Assembly (NCBI GenBank): GCA_964034945.1
Contig: OZ035964.1
Location: forward strand, 5,578,895 to 5,642,894
Length of the DNA: 64,000 nucleotides
Direction: 5' to 3'
Source: Chrysopilus asiliformis
Taxonomy: Eukaryota > Arthropoda > Insecta > Diptera > Rhagionidae
Shown here: positions 35,385 through 49,095 of the stretch, one piece after another
Position numbering within the stretch: the first letter of the stretch is position 1
Layout: each line of letters opens with the position of its first letter
The notes under the pieces: model-generated
The model's database searches: none
Told to the model about the DNA's origin: nothing
Seen by the model: the letters and a program-made list of their open reading frames with translations, nothing else
Position numbers and translations under genes: made by a program

Positions 35385-35690
35385 TTTTTTACTTTCTTAT
35401 GCGTAGAATAATTAAGTATTGTGAAAATGAAAAATTTCGACTTCTTAATTTTGCCCAAAAGACATTTCCTGAGCACTCCTTAGTCGATTAGAGACAAAAA
35501 TGTCTTTCTGTCAGTCTGTCTGTCAGTATGTGTCAGTCTGTGTCTGTCCTGTGTCTGTCTGTGTCTGTCTGTCTTTTAGTCTGTGTACAAGATTTCTGGA
35601 AAACTAATACAGCTAGAGCCTTGAAATTGGTATAAGAAAGTCATGTGCTGATCAGATCAGACATTTTTGTTTTCTTATAATTGGTATAGA
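35385..35690 (+). repeat. Dispersed microsatellite-anchored repeat, short copy
   Basis: Matches 31560 in order: TTACTTTCTTATGCGTAGAA, AATTTCGACTTCTTAATTTT, GAGCACTCCTTAGTCGATTA, a TCTG-rich microsatellite (35505-35585), and GTGTACAAGATTTC followed by AAAACTAATACAGCTAGAG. It ends sooner than the 31560 copy. Confidence 0.75.
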
Positions 35691-37436
35691 AGGTATTGTT
35701 AGGGACGAGGAGTTCTCAGAATGAGTTTTGGCTGAAAAAAAAAACGTTTTCCGAACACTTCCGCAATCGATTCGTGCAATTTTACCGAAAGCGCTGCGGA
35801 TTTTTCCGCTTTTCAGCTTGTCAAGAGGGGTTTCTGATCCCGTTTTCTATGTTATTTTCGCTCCCTTTCTCACTATTTAGCATAATAAAAAATTGTTTTT
35901 GTGAGAACTTTTTACACCACCCCCCTCTCCCCCCACGCCCGATTCTCTCCCTTTCCGGCCACTGGGTGAATTTTTCTACGCTATTTTTGAATTTTCAAAT
36001 ATGTATCCCAAAAATTGCTTTTCAACTCCCCAGAATAGGGGCTTCTAAAACACCCAATTTTTTGCGAAAAAGTTTTGTTGAAGATGGTTTGGGGGGGGGG
36101 GGGGTGTATGAAGATGTGAAAATAACTAAAAACCAATTTTTGTTTTGTTGCCGGGGCCTATTTTGAAAATCGACATGTTTTTATTTGACGCCACTAACCC
36201 CCAACGCTGGTGTCTCGATTTTTAAAACTATATGAGAATTTCCCCCAAGATTTCTTACATTCAGGCCATACTAGGGCGCGCATTTATTATAAAAGTTCAA
36301 ACCAAAAAAAAAAAACACAAAGAAAACATCCCAACGTCGGACCACATAAGTCGTTCAACAAATAAAATATTCTAAAAATATCCAAAAAAAAAAAAAATAA
36401 ATTCCGTAAAAAATAAGAAAGTCCAATTAAACTAAGTTATTGTCATCATAAGATTTGCCTGAATAAAAATCTCTGCGCCATCGTCGTCGTTGTTTGTTCC
36501 ATCGTTTGTGTCTTGAGAAAAATGTCTTTTCTTCTTCGTTTAATCATAGATATTCCGCTTGAAACCGAAGAAAAACAACGAAAATCAGGAAATAAAAGAA
36601 AATTTTTTTTTTAATTGTTTTTCAAGGATTTTCTTGGATTTATGAAACGACACTATTTTGTGGTGGTTTTTTATATCCTCAACTGTTGTTTAAAGACGCA
36701 TAAAAATCACTTGTTATACGCGTTTTTAATTGTGTGTAAACCGTTATAAATGATAAACAGTCTTCGGGTCTAGGCAATAGCGGCCGTAAGAAATAGGGAA
36801 CTCCCAGAAAGTTTTTGAACAAAAAAAAAACAAATCATGTGGAATTTTCTCGAGTTTTCTTCCAATTTCCACTGGAATTTCGTCCCTGAAATAAAAACCC
36901 GGCCCCACAGTTTAATTACGGTTTCTTGCATTCACCATAGGGGGATTTTTTGTTTCTATTCTGTACGCCCAATCCATCACCGCCGGTGTCGAAAACGGAT
37001 GTCGTTTCTCAGGATGTGCCGCTCCGTACACATTTAAGGGGTTTTTCTTTTAGTGGGTTAATGTCAAGAGAATCTAATCATGGTTTTGTTAGAGGCAGGC
37101 AATATTCGTAGATATACGAAACCCGTAGGGATTGTAACTAATGGCGGGCACGAAAAATAGTTACTTGGTTGAACGTTTCAACAAAAGCGTAGAATTCGCT
37201 GTGGCCGGATTGATTTTCGCTCTCGTAATATTAATTACTACTCTCGGAAGTTGTAATGAAAAAACAAAACGATGAAGTCAAAGCGGGGGATTTTCAATCG
37301 AAAACTTTTGCACTTTTCGTTTTTGTAGATATCAGCTATAAAACATCTCATCTGGTCACCCCAATATGTGCCTTATTTGGAAACCAGTGCAGAGATCATT
37401 CCCAAAAAAAAGAAGGAATTCTTACTAGCGTAATTT
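35691..37436. other. Spacer without a recognisable gene
   Basis: A 14-nt G run lies at 36091-36104. The 156-codon frame at 35696-36166 crosses that run and has no domain I recognise. Confidence 0.5.
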
Positions 37437-40400
37437 TTTCGAATTTTTAGAGGTTTGTTCTTAGTAGGAAAAATATTTCCAAGACCTTTTCTATCCGGGA
37501 AATATTTTTCTCAAATTTTTAGAGCCCTGTTCTGAGTAGGAAAAATATTTCCGAGACCTTTTCTATCCGGGAAATAATTTTCTCGAATTTTTAGAGCCCT
37601 GTTCTGAGTAGGAAAAATATTTCCGAGACCTTTTCTATCCGGGAAATATTTTTCTCGAATTTTTAGAGCCTTGTTCTGAGTAGGAAAAATATTTCCGAGA
37701 CCTTTTCTATCCGGGAAATATTTTTCTCGGATTTTTAGAGCCTTGTTCTGAGTAGGAAAAATATTTCCGAGACCTTTTCTATCCGGGAAATATTTTTCTC
37801 GAATTTTTAGAGCCTTGTTCTGAGTAGGAAAAATATTTCCGAGGCCTTTTCTATTCGCGAAATATTTTTCTCGAATTTTTAGAACCTTGTTCTGAGTAGG
37901 AAAAATATTTCCGAGACCTTTTCTATCCGGGAAATATTTTTCTCGAATTTTTAGAGCCTTGTTCTGAGTAGGAAAAATATTTCCGAGGCCTTTTCTATTC
38001 GCGAAGTATTTTTCTCGAATTTTTAGAGCCTTGTTCTGAGTAGGAAAAATATTTCCGAGACCTTTTCTATCCGGGAAATATTTTTCTCGAATTTTTAGAG
38101 CCTTGTTCTGAGTAGGAAAAATATTTCCGAGACCTTTTCTATCCGGGAAATATTTTTCTCGGTTTTTTAGAGCCTTGTTCTGAGTAGGAAAAATATTTCC
38201 GAGACCTTTTCTATCCGGGAAATATTTTTCTCAAATTTTTAGAACCTTGTTCTGAGTAGGAAAAATATTTCCGAGGCCTTTTCTATTCGCGAAATATTTT
38301 TCTCGAATTTTTAGAGCCTTGTTCTGAGTAGGAAAAATATTTCCGAGACCTTTTCTATCCGGAAAATATTTTTCTCGAATTTTTAGATGCTTGTTCTGAG
38401 TAGGAAGAATATTTCCGAGACCTTTTCTATCCGGGAAATATTTTTCTCGAATTTTTAGAACCTGGTTCTGAGTAGGAAAAATATTTCCGAGGCCTTTTCT
38501 ATTCGCGAAGTATTTTTCTCGAATTTGTAGAGCCTTGTTCTGAGTAGGAAAAATATTTCCGAGGCCTTTTCTATTCGCGAAATATTTTTCTCGAATTTTT
38601 AGAGCCTTGTTCTGAGTAGGAAAAATATTTCCGAGACCTTTTCTATCCGGGAAATATTTTTCTCGGATTTTTAGAGCCTTGTTCTGAGTAGGAAAAATAT
38701 TTCCGAGGCCTTTTCTATCCGGGAAATATTTTTCTCGAATTTTTAGAACCTTGTTCTGAGTAGGAAAAATATTTCCGAGACCTTTTCTATCCGGGAAATA
38801 TTTTTCTCGAATTTTTAGAACCTTGTTCTGAGTAGGAAAAATATTTCCGAGACCTTTTCTATCCGGGAAATATTTTTCTCGAATTTTTAGAACCTTGTTC
38901 TGAGTAGGAAAAATATTTTCGAGGCCCTTTCTATTCGCGAAGTATTTTTCTCGAATTTTTAGAGCCTTGTTCTGAGTAGGAAAAATATTTCCGAGGCCTT
39001 TTCTATTCGCGAAATATTTTTCTCGAATTTTTAGAGCCTTGTTCTGAGTAGGAAAAATATTTCCGAGACCTTTTCTATCCGGGAAATATTTTTCTCGAAT
39101 TTTAGAGCCTTGTTCCGAGTAGGAAAAATATTTCCGAGGCCTTTTCTATCCGGGAAATATTTTTCTCGAATTTTTAGAGCCTTGTTCTGAGTAGGAAAAA
39201 TATTTCCGAGACCTTTTCTATCCGGGAAATATATTTCTCGGATTTTTAGAGCCTTGTTCTGAGTAGGAAAAATATTTCCGAGACCTTTTCTATCCGGGAA
39301 ATATTTTTCTCGAATTTTTAGAACCTTGTTCTGAGTAGGAAAAATATTTCCGAGACCTTTTCTATCCGGGAAATATTTTTCTCGAATTTTAGAGCCTTGT
39401 TCCGAGTAGGAAAAATATTTCCGAGACCTTTTCTATCCGGGAAATATTTTTCTTGAATTTTTAGAACCTTGTTCTGAGTAGGAAAAATATTTCCGAGGCC
39501 TTTTCTATCCGGGAAATATTTTTCTCGAATTTTTAGAGCCTTGTTCTGAGTAGGAAAAATATTTCCGAGACCTTTTCTATCCGGGAAATATTTTTCTCGA
39601 ATTTTTAGAGCCTTGTTCTGAGTAGGAAAAATATTTCCGAGACCTTTTCTATCCGGAAAATATTTTTCTCGAATTTTTAGATGCTTGTTCTGAGTAGGAA
39701 AAATATTTTCGAGACCTTTTCTATCCGGGAAATATTTTTCTCGAATTTTTAGAGCCTTGTTCTGAGTAGAAAAAATATTTCTGAGACCTTTTCTATCCGG
39801 GAAATATTTTTCTCGAATTTTTAGAGCCTTGTTCTGAGTAGGAAAAATTTTTCCGAGGCCTTTTCTATTCGCGAAGTATTTTTCTCGAATTTTTAGAGTC
39901 TTGTTCTGAGTAGGAAAAATATTTCTGAGACCTTTTTTATCCGGGAAATATTTTTCTCGAATTTTTAGAGCCTTGTTCTGAGTAGAAAAAATATTTCCGA
40001 GACCTTTTCTATCCGGGAAATATTTTTCTCGAATTTTTAGAGCCTTGTTCTGAGTAGGAAAAATATTTCCGAGGCTTTTCTATTCACGAAATATTTTTCT
40101 CGAATTTTTAGAGCCTTGTTCTGAGTAGGAAAAATATTTCCGAGACCTTTTCTATCCGGGAAATATTTTTCTCGAATTTTTAGAGCCTTGTTCTGAGTAG
40201 GAAAAATATTTCCGAGGCCTTTTCTATTCGGGAAATATTTTTCTCGAATTTTGAGAGCCTTGTTCTGAGTAGGAAAAATATTTTTGAGACCTTTTCTATC
40301 CGGGAAATATTTTTCTCGAATTTTTAGAGCCTTGTTCTGAGTAGAAAAAATATTTCCGAGACCTTTTCTATCCGGGAAATATTTTTCTTGAATTTTTAGA

Positions 40401-43135
40401 GCCTTGTTCTGAGTAGAAAAAATATTTCCGAGACCTTTTCTATCCGGGAAATATTTTTCTCGAATTTTTAGAGCCTTGTTCTGAGTAGGAAAAATATTTC
40501 CGAGACCTTTTCTATCCGGGAAATATTTTTCTCGGATTTTTAGAGCCTTGTTCTGAGTAGGAAAAATATTTCCGAGACCTTTTCTATCCGGGAAATATTT
40601 TTCTCGAATTTTTAGAGCCTTGTTCTGAGTAGGAAAAATATTTCCGAGGCCTTTTCTATTCGCGAAATATTTTTCTCGAATTTTTAGAGCCTTGTTCTGA
40701 GTAGGAAAAATATTTCCGAGGCCTTTTCTATTCGCGAAATATTTTTCTCGAATTTTTAGAGCCTTGTTCTGAGTAGGAAAAATATTTCCGAGACCTTTTC
40801 TATCCGGGGAATATTTTTCTCGAATTTTTAGAACCTTGTTCTGAGTAGGAAAAATATTTCCGAGACCTTTTCTAGCCGGAAAATATTTTTCTCGAATTTT
40901 TAGAACCTTGTTCTGAGTAGGAAAAATATTTCCGAGGCCTTTTCTATTCGCGAAATATTTTTCTCGAATTTTTAGAGCCTTGTTCTGAGTAGGAAAAATA
41001 TTTCCGAGACCTTTTCTATCCGGGAAATATTTTTCTCGAATTTTTAGAACCTTGTTCTGAGTAGGAAAAATATTTCCGAGACCTTTTCTATCCGGGAAAT
41101 ATTTTTCTCGGATTTTTAGAGCCTTGTTCTGAGTAGGAAAAATATTTCCGAGGCCTTTTCTATTCGCGAAATAATTTTCTCGAATTTTTAGAACCTTGTT
41201 CTGAGTAGGAAAAATATTTCCGAGACCTTTTCTATCCGGGAAATATTTTTCTCGAATTTTTAGAGCCTTGTTCTGAGTAGGAAAAATATTTCCGAGACCT
41301 TTTCTATCCGGGAAATATTTTTCTCGAATTTTTAGAACCTTGTTCTGAGTAGGAAAAATATTTCCGAGGCCTTTTCTATTCGCGAAGTATTTTTCTCGAA
41401 TTTTTAGAGCCTTGTTCTGAGTAGGAAAAATATTTCCGAGACCTTTTCTATCCGGGAAATATTTTTCTCGAATTTTTAGAGCCTTGTTCTGAGTAGGAAA
41501 AATATTTCCGAGACCTTTTCTATCCGGGAAATATTTTTCTCGGATTTTTAGAGCCTTGTTCTGAGTAGGAAAAATATTTCCGAGACCTTTTCTGTCCGGG
41601 AAATATTTTTCTCGAATTTTTAGAACCTTGTTCTGAGTAGGAAAAATATTTCCGAGGCCTTTTCTATTCGCGAAATATTTTTCTCGAATTTTTAGAGCCT
41701 TGTTCTGAGTAGGAAAAATATTTCCGAGGCCTTTTCTATTCGCGAAAAATTTTTCTCGAATTTTTAGAGCCTTGTTCTGAGTAGGAAAAATATTTCCGAG
41801 ACCTTTTCTATCCGGGAAATATTTTTCTCGAATTTTTAGAACCTTGTTCTGAGTAGGAAAAATATTTCCGAGACCTTTTCTATCCGGAAAATATTTTTCT
41901 CGAATTTTTAGAGCCTTGTTCTGAGTAGGAAAAATATTTCCGAGACCTTTTCTATCCGGGAAATATTTTTCTCGAATTTTTAGAGCCTTGTTCTGAGTAG
42001 GAAAAATATTTCCGAGACCTTTTCTATCCGGGAAATATTTTTCTCGAATTTTAGAGCCTTGTTTCGAGTAGGAAAAATATTTCCGAGACCTTTTCTATCC
42101 GGGAAATATTTTTCTTGAATTTTTAGAACCTTGTTCTGAGTAGGAAAAATATTTCCGAGGCCTTTTCTATCCGGGAAATATTTTTCTCGAATTTTAAGAG
42201 CCTTGTTCTGAGTAGGAAAAATATTTCCGAGACCTTTTCTATCCGGAAAATATTTTTCTCGAATTTTTAGATGCTTGTTTTGAGTAGGAAAAATATTTCC
42301 GAGACCTTTTCTATCCGGGAAATATTTTTCTCGAATGTTTAGAGCCTTGTTCTGAGTAGGAAAAATATTTCTGAGACCTTTTCTATCCGGGAAATATTTT
42401 TCTCGAATTTTTAGAGCCTTGTTCTGAGTAGGAAAAATATTTCCGGGGCCTTTTCTATTTGCGAAGTATTTTTCTCGAATTTTTAGAGCCTTGTTCTGAG
42501 TAGAAAAAATATTTCCGAGACCTTTTCTATCCGGGAAATATTTTTCTTGAATTTTTAGAGCCTTGTTCTGAGTAGGAAAAATATTTCCGAGGCCTTTTCT
42601 ATTCGCGAAATATTTTTCTCGAATTTTGAGAGCCTTGTTTTGAGTAAGAAAAATATTTCTGAGACCTTTTCTATCCGGGAAATATTTTTCTCGAATTTTT
42701 AGAACCTTGTTCTGAGTAGGAAAAATATTTCCGAGACCTTTTCTATCCGGGAAATATTTTTCTCGAATTTTTAGAACCTTGTTCTGAGTAGGAAAAATAT
42801 TTCCGAGACCTTTTCTATCCGGGAAATATTTTTCTCGGATTTTTAGAGCCTTGTTCTGAGTAGGAAAAATATTTCCGAAGCCTTTTCTATTCGCGAAATA
42901 TTTTTCTCGAATTTTTAGAACCTTGTTCTGAGTAGGAAAAATATTTCCGAGACCTTTTCTATCCGGGAAATATTTTTCTCGAATTTTTAGAGCCTTGTTC
43001 AGAGTAGGAAAAATATTTCCGAGACCTTTTCTATCCGGAAAATATTTTTCTCGAATTTTTAGAGCCTTGTTCTGAGTAGGAAAAATATTTCCGAGACCTT
43101 TTCTATCCGGGAAAAATTTTTTCCGAATTTTTTAG
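37437..43135. repeat. Large 72-bp satellite array, about 79 copies (family S72)
   Basis: 5.7 kb of head-to-tail 72-bp units: GCCTTGTTCTGAGTAGGAAA, AATATTTCCGAGACCTTTTC, TATCCGGGAAATATTTTTCT, CGAATTTTTAGA. Two main end types are mixed, GACC with ATCCGGGA and GGCC with ATTCGCGA. Rare variants (a unit with one T deleted, and GATGCTTG) recur as groups, showing block duplications. Read on the minus strand the unit splits into a 40-nt and a 32-nt monomer. Unlike the other arrays it has stops in every frame, so it gives no long open frame. The unit copies are very alike, which implies recent homogenisation. Confidence 0.97.
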
Positions 43136-46100
43136 AAGCTTGGAATGTGTTCCGAGAACTAGTGCTTTTGATAAGATTGGTAAAAGGCATACTTTCTTTT
43201 TTAAAACAGCAAAGGATAGTAAGAGAGACGATATAGGCTCCTAAAATCACCAAATTTTCGAAAATGGATGTCGAAGTTTGTGAAATTGACTGCTCTTCAA
43301 ATGGACAAACTTGTGAAAGAGAATGGTGGTGGGAAGGACTCCAAAAAAAGCTTCCAAAATCTTTTACAATTTTGCAAAACCGAGAGGAGGGATGCAAAAA
43401 TTCATTCCTTACAACATTTTAAAGGTTTCCCATCCCAATAATCGTCCAAAATCGTATCTCTGCCACCTGAAATGAAGGTTTTTTTTAACTCCTTCAGTGC
43501 CACATTTACAGTTCTACCTCCTCCCTCGATATTTATTCAATTCGGTGCAAAATTTTAAAACACTTTTCTTAACCCCCATCCCTACCACCGATCCCCCTTC
43601 CAACCACCTCCAAAATTAGAAAATTATGTGATTGTATCCCACCGTATTTCATGGTGTTAAATTTTTTTGCCTGTGCTAAACTAACAAAAAAAAAATCATT
43701 TCTTCCTGCCCTTTTATCTATAGATTAATAAATCTATTAACCACAAAAGGGGTAGCAAAAAAACAACCACTCTCAAATCGGGATTGGGGTGGGGGCAAAG
43801 GTAGGCAAATAAAAAAAAGCCAAAAACACTTGTTTTTCACTTGGAATTCAATTGGTTTCCAATTTGTGTTGTTTCGTGGCTGCTTCTGCTGCCATCGTTT
43901 GGTGGGTGGGTGGTGAGTTGAACCTTCAGCACCCCTCCCTCCGCCCGATCGTGCTATTTCGGCCTCGACTGATTGTAAATAATGGGGCTCTCGGGAAATT
44001 CCTTAGCGTTTGAAATTTTTTAGAAAGCCGAAATATCTTATGCCGATGTAAAAAATTACCAGGGGTTGAAAAAATAGAGAGAGAAAAAAAAAACGATAAC
44101 TTACGACGTTTCGATTAGAGATATTTTATCAAAGTTTCTTTTTTTTTTGCCTGCCGTATTTTTGATGCCGTTCGCCATCGTTCGAATTCGTATTGTTATT
44201 TATTTATTAAGGAATTTACGGAAAGACGTTGAGACGTTTTCTGCACCCAAAAGACTATGCAAAAAAATTGTTAGATAAAAGTGAGTGAGAGGAAAGGAGC
44301 TGAAAGCCTAGTTTTTGGACGGTCAGGAGTTTAGGGAATGACCGTAAAATACGTCAGGCATCTACGGGGGGTTTGCCTTAATGTTTTTTGACTTTCTCTT
44401 CTCTTACGACGAAAATTTTTCCACTTTTTGATGCTTTTTCCCCGTAAAATACGTCAGGCATCTGGAGGGTGGGGGTTTGCCGTAATGTGAAGACAGTTGA
44501 AAATTCCGTTGCAAAAAATTCCGTGAAAAATTGCCGAGTTAAGAAAAGGGGGGGGTTGAAAAATTGATCTAGCGGAGGTGGAAGGGTGGGGGGGGGGGGT
44601 CAAAAAAGGCGAAGACTTGCGCGGTGGGGGAAGCAGAGCAGAATTTTGCTTGACGAAAGGAAGCATACATATCCCAAAAGAAGCAGAACTTCGCGGATTG
44701 GTTGGTAAAAAGGGCCAAAAAATGTAGACTTTTAGAAGAGGAAAGTAAATACTTCGGTTTATGAATAGAATTTCAGTTCATGTACATTTAAAAACTTTTT
44801 GTCCCACAAAAATCTGACACAGGAAAAAATCTCACAAAAATCTTGAGACTGCATTCCAAGACTTTGCCCGATCCCTGCTCGTCCTGTAATCCAAACGAAT
44901 TGTAGCGGAAAAAGCGACTTTTACAGCAAAATTCAAGTCTATAAGTGAGTCTAATCTCTTATGTTTATGACACATGTCTGATGCGATTTTTCCAAAGTTA
45001 GTTGTTTTTTTTTTTGTTGAATTCAGCAGGGATCGTATTTGACGTTCGTTCGTCCCCCTTACGAATTAACAGAACAGCACCTGCCTGACAAGGACGGTCT
45101 CTAATAGCATTTATTTTCGTTGTATACAAAGAATCCTTAAGCATATCTCATCGGTATTTCAAATAAATAACATCATATAAAAATATGTTGGACTTAGTTT
45201 CGATGAGTTTTTGTTTTATTTGCGGATATATAAAACATATTAGGGGAGGGGATGGGGGTAGTCTCTTCTCATACGTCGTTCTAATAATTAGCAGAAACGG
45301 CCGAAAAAAAAATTGTACAGAAATTTCGTTAAGATTATTCGGATTTAATGGAGAAAATAGAAGAACAGAAGTTATTGTAATAATAATAAAATGTAGATTG
45401 CGTTCAACTTATCTGATTATCCGCTCACAAAGAAACGAACAAAGTTTATTGTGGGGTGGGCGGGCATAAAAGTTTTTTTTTTCCTGTGACACGAGAAACC
45501 AACAAACTACGTGTCGATTTTTTCTATTCGCATATAAAAAAAATAATGGCATATACACGAGGATCGGATGGAAAGTTTCTGGGATTGACTGGCGGTGATT
45601 TGTGAGAGTTTTTTTTTCTTAGAGGGGTTTCAAAATCACCCCAAATTTTTCTAAAATGCCCGAAAAACCACCAAAAACTGTTAATCTTCCGTTAGAGGGA
45701 AAGGAGGGGGGGATAGGGTTAGGGGTTGTCTATAATTAACATCACACATAACGGTAGTGTAACGGTGGCACAAAATTCCATACCGACAAACTCTTCAGTT
45801 TTATGTAAGTGAGATTCCGTGGTAGCGGAATATGAAAGTGAGATTCCGTGGCAGCGGAAGTGGATTCAAACAATCCCGAAATTTTCTCAAGCTTGGATTG
45901 TGATGGGGAATTGGAGAGGGGAAAGAGGGGCGAAAATGGCTTCCACAAATCCACCGTTTTGAATGGCATGGAGGAGGTGCGAAAATCGCCCCTAAATCTC
46001 AAATTTTTGCAAGAAAAATCGGGTAAAAGCAATGATGGGGAGGGGGAGGAGGAGGGGAGGAGGAGGGGGAGGGGGAGAAGCGGTGGTTTCGAAAATGCGA

Positions 46101-47159
46101 AAATTAGCATGACGTATTTTCTGCAGAGGGCCTCGAAAACGTCTCGACCAATTGGGCGGCCTGCGATTTTCAAAAATAAGCTCTAACTTTCAAACCACAC
46201 ATCCGATTCACCCGTAATGTGATTTTTTTTGTGGAAATTTAAGGAATCTGGAGGTAGTAAAACAATTTGTGGAAAAATTGAGGGTGGCTTTAAGACACTT
46301 TAAATGGCATCTGAAAGAAAATCTCACAGATCACTCCCGCAAACCAGAAACTTTCCACCCTATCCTCGTCGAAATGTGAAGTAAGATTTTTCACTGCTAA
46401 TTCATTCGAGTTCACGTTAATCTCACCTCATTTTTCCCCCAACGTTTATTTAACTTGACGACGAACGACAGCCGAATTGAAATTCATCTCTCACCCCTTT
46501 TGCAGTGTGCGTACGGCCGATTATTGATCACAGCGGATGATAATTACGTTATGTACGCAGATTACAATCGCTGTTGAGTAGTTTTTCAGGGTTTTTGTTT
46601 TTTCTTTCTTTCTCTACACACGAGCGATAGTTTGTCTGTCGATGATAAAAGAAGAAGATTATTGGCCAAAAGATATTATGGAGATAAAAATTGATACACG
46701 GGAAGATATGTAATAATAGCAATTGTGATGTGAGAGAAGAAAAAAATGTGACAGAATCGTTGGGACGGGGGTGGGACGGGGTTCGAGAACGACAAAGTTG
46801 ACAGACGGACGTGTCCCCGTACAAAATAAATAAGTAATCAGGCGTGTTACAACATTGATATGACAGTAATCTGGATTTCTTTCATTTTCCGTTTTGATGA
46901 ACTGTAATAAAATTTCTGTGCCAGGATATTAGTTGTACGAGAGGGGCGGTAGTGTTTGTTAAAATATTGTTTGGAAAAGTATGCCGAATAAGCTCTACGT
47001 ACGGCAGAAAAATGAAGGAAAAAACAATGAAAAGTTTGGTTTCGTTTTTAGCAGAACCGTTTTTGTTGAAGTTTAATACGAATGCAGAATTTTAAGAGCA
47101 GTTGGTGGGCTGGTGAAGAGAGGAAATGGAAGCAGTTGGTCAGAAAAATATCATGACAA
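43136..47159. other. 4-kb spacer without a recognisable gene
   Basis: Noted inside: a G run at 44588-44599; a duplicated block starting CCGTAAAATACGTCAGGCAT at about 44341 and 44444; a 29-bp duplication around GTGAGATTCCGTGG near 45809 and 45838; a purine-rich GGA/GGGGA stretch at 46036-46079 with G-quadruplex potential. Two overlapping frames (45742-46173 and 45848-46186) span that stretch and look non-coding. Confidence 0.5.
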
Positions 47160-47730
47160 ATTATCCATTTTCTGGCCCTTACACCCTCTCCCCCTTTCCC
47201 AATCGCTTTGCAAAATTCTTCGCTTTTTGACTTTCTTCTCCCTTGCGACGAAAAAAAATTTCATTTTTTTGGCCCTTTTCTCCAAAATTCTTCAATTTAG
47301 GACCCCTTTTTGTTCACTTTATCACCATGTTTTCCCCTTGCTCTGGAATATTTCGCGTTCCCCCCCGCCCCATTTTCCCCCTTTGCCCCTTGCTTTGCAA
47401 AATTGTTCACATATTGGTAATCTCTTCTTTTTCCCCTTGTCATGCAAAACTCGTCACTTTTAAACCACATTTTTCTCTGGATCTTCAAAAATTCTTCACT
47501 TTTTAACCTCGTGTTCCTCTCGCCCTGGGAAATTTCGCATTTTTTTGGATCCGTTTTCCCTCGCTTTTTAAATTTCTCCACTTTGTGACTTCTTTCGCCA
47601 CTTCCAATGCAAATTTTTCGAGTTATCTCAATCGCTTTACCTCTCCCCGCCCCTCGTGACACTTCCACGTGATTTTTTTGCAATATTTTCTGTCGGTGCA
47701 CCCTCTTCCCTCCTAAATATGTTTAATTGT
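47160..47730. repeat. Degenerate pyrimidine-rich minisatellite
   Basis: Loose repeats of a TTTTTGACTTTCTTCTCCC, TTGCAAAATTCTTC and CCCTTGC pattern, about 45-60 bp each. The right end (47527-47730) is found again, diverged, at 48839-49012 inside the hAT-like element: TTTCGCATTTTTTTG, CTCGTGACACTT and TTTTTTTGCAAT are common to both. Confidence 0.6.
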
Positions 47731-48083
47731 CCACCTAATCGCCTAAAGATAGGTATATGCAATTGCAGGCTATCTAATTCCGCCCCAATGTATGCAATCT
47801 GCGAAATAATTGACCGAATGGCGATTCCTCTATTCCGCGAAGCGAACAACTTTTCAACTCTTAAAGATTTAATTATCCTTGCCAACCCCCCTCCCCTCCA
47901 TACCACTTCGTGCCGGAATACCCTCTGATATAATATATATGTAATAGTAATCCATCGTTGGTCACAACAAAACTTAAGATATTCGCCCGAATATCCCTTT
48001 AGCTAAAGTATGCGATTCGGGGACCAACTAATTTGTATTCAATGAGCAATGAAATCCGTATCTGTTGTATGACGAGACGAGAG

Positions 48084-48120
<37 letters not shown>

Positions 48121-48577
48121 GGAACGGGCGAAACGAGAAAATAGCGCTTTAGGGCAAACCCGTATTGGACTTCAATAATAATAATTTCCGTCATTGTCCC
48201 AATATTATTTGACATGAGATTCCCTTAAGGTTGATGATTTTATTATGGGAATGACAACCAATTTCCGACAAATTTTCCATCATCAGCAAATATTATGCCA
48301 CAAAAAAAGGAAAACTGTGTGTATTCAGAAATGCGTTAGCGACGGTGGGAATATTAAAGAGATTGAAGGGTATTTTTGGACTAAAACAGAATATATTTTA
48401 ATTAGAATAAGGTTTTTTGTTTGTATAGAAATGTTATCTAAATTTTTCAATGGTCTAAGAAGAGTGAACATTTTTTTTTCAATGGAATTTTTGTTTATTT
48501 CCATTCGTGGGAAGGTGAAAAATTCGTTTCTTGTTTGTGATAGGGAAAATTCATGATTTGTGTGAAAGCCTCCAAAC
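47731..48577. other. Spacer without a recognisable gene, with a GA microsatellite
   Basis: A GA dinucleotide run lies at 48086-48117. No gene is recognised. Confidence 0.55.
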
Positions 48578-49087
48578 CAGGGCTGTGGAGTCGGAGTCGG
48601 TCAATTTGAAAACGAGAGTTTAAGAGTCAGAGTCGGAGAAAATTTGTCAACTTCAACTCCAAACCGGTTATTTTGCCTGCATTGGCCACTAGAGAGTGTT
48701 GTCCATCTAGTTTAGGTTTAACCTCAATGTTTTGCAACCAAAAACAATGTTTTACAACCAAAAACAATGTTTGAGATGATTTAATGATTTTTTTTACCTG
48801 AAGAAGTTGGAGTTAGGCTTTCTAAACTTTCAGGAGTCGGAAATTTCGCATTTTTTTGATCCCTTTTCTCTCGCTTTGTAAATTCTCCACTTCCCATGCA
48901 AAATTTTCGTGTTGTCTCAATCCCCCCCTCGTGACACTTTCACGTTATTTTTTTGCAATGTTTTCTACCGTCGCACAGTGGCCCACCCTCTTCCTCCCTA
49001 AACAGGGTTTTATTGCCAAACGGAGCCAAATATTCCAAAATTTCCGGAGTCGAAATCGAAGGTTGAACTACCGACTCAACAGCCCAG
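48578..49087. mobile_element. hAT-like non-autonomous element with 8-bp duplication
   Basis: The left end CAGGGCTGTGGAGTCGG pairs with the reverse complement of the right end, CTGGGCTGTTGAGTCGG. The flanks are CTCCAAAC (48570-48577) and CTCCAAAT (49088-49095), an 8-bp duplication with one mismatch, as expected for hAT. The interior repeats GAGTCGGAGTCGG words, has a 20-bp step duplication of CAATGTTTTGCAACCAAAAA near 48725-48770, and holds about 170 bp shared with 47527-47730. No transposase is present. Confidence 0.75.
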
Positions 49088-49095
49088 CTCCAAAT

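Noticed and set aside
37437..43135. CRISPR-like array
   Set aside because: Head-to-tail units with no unique spacers, in a eukaryotic context. This is a satellite.
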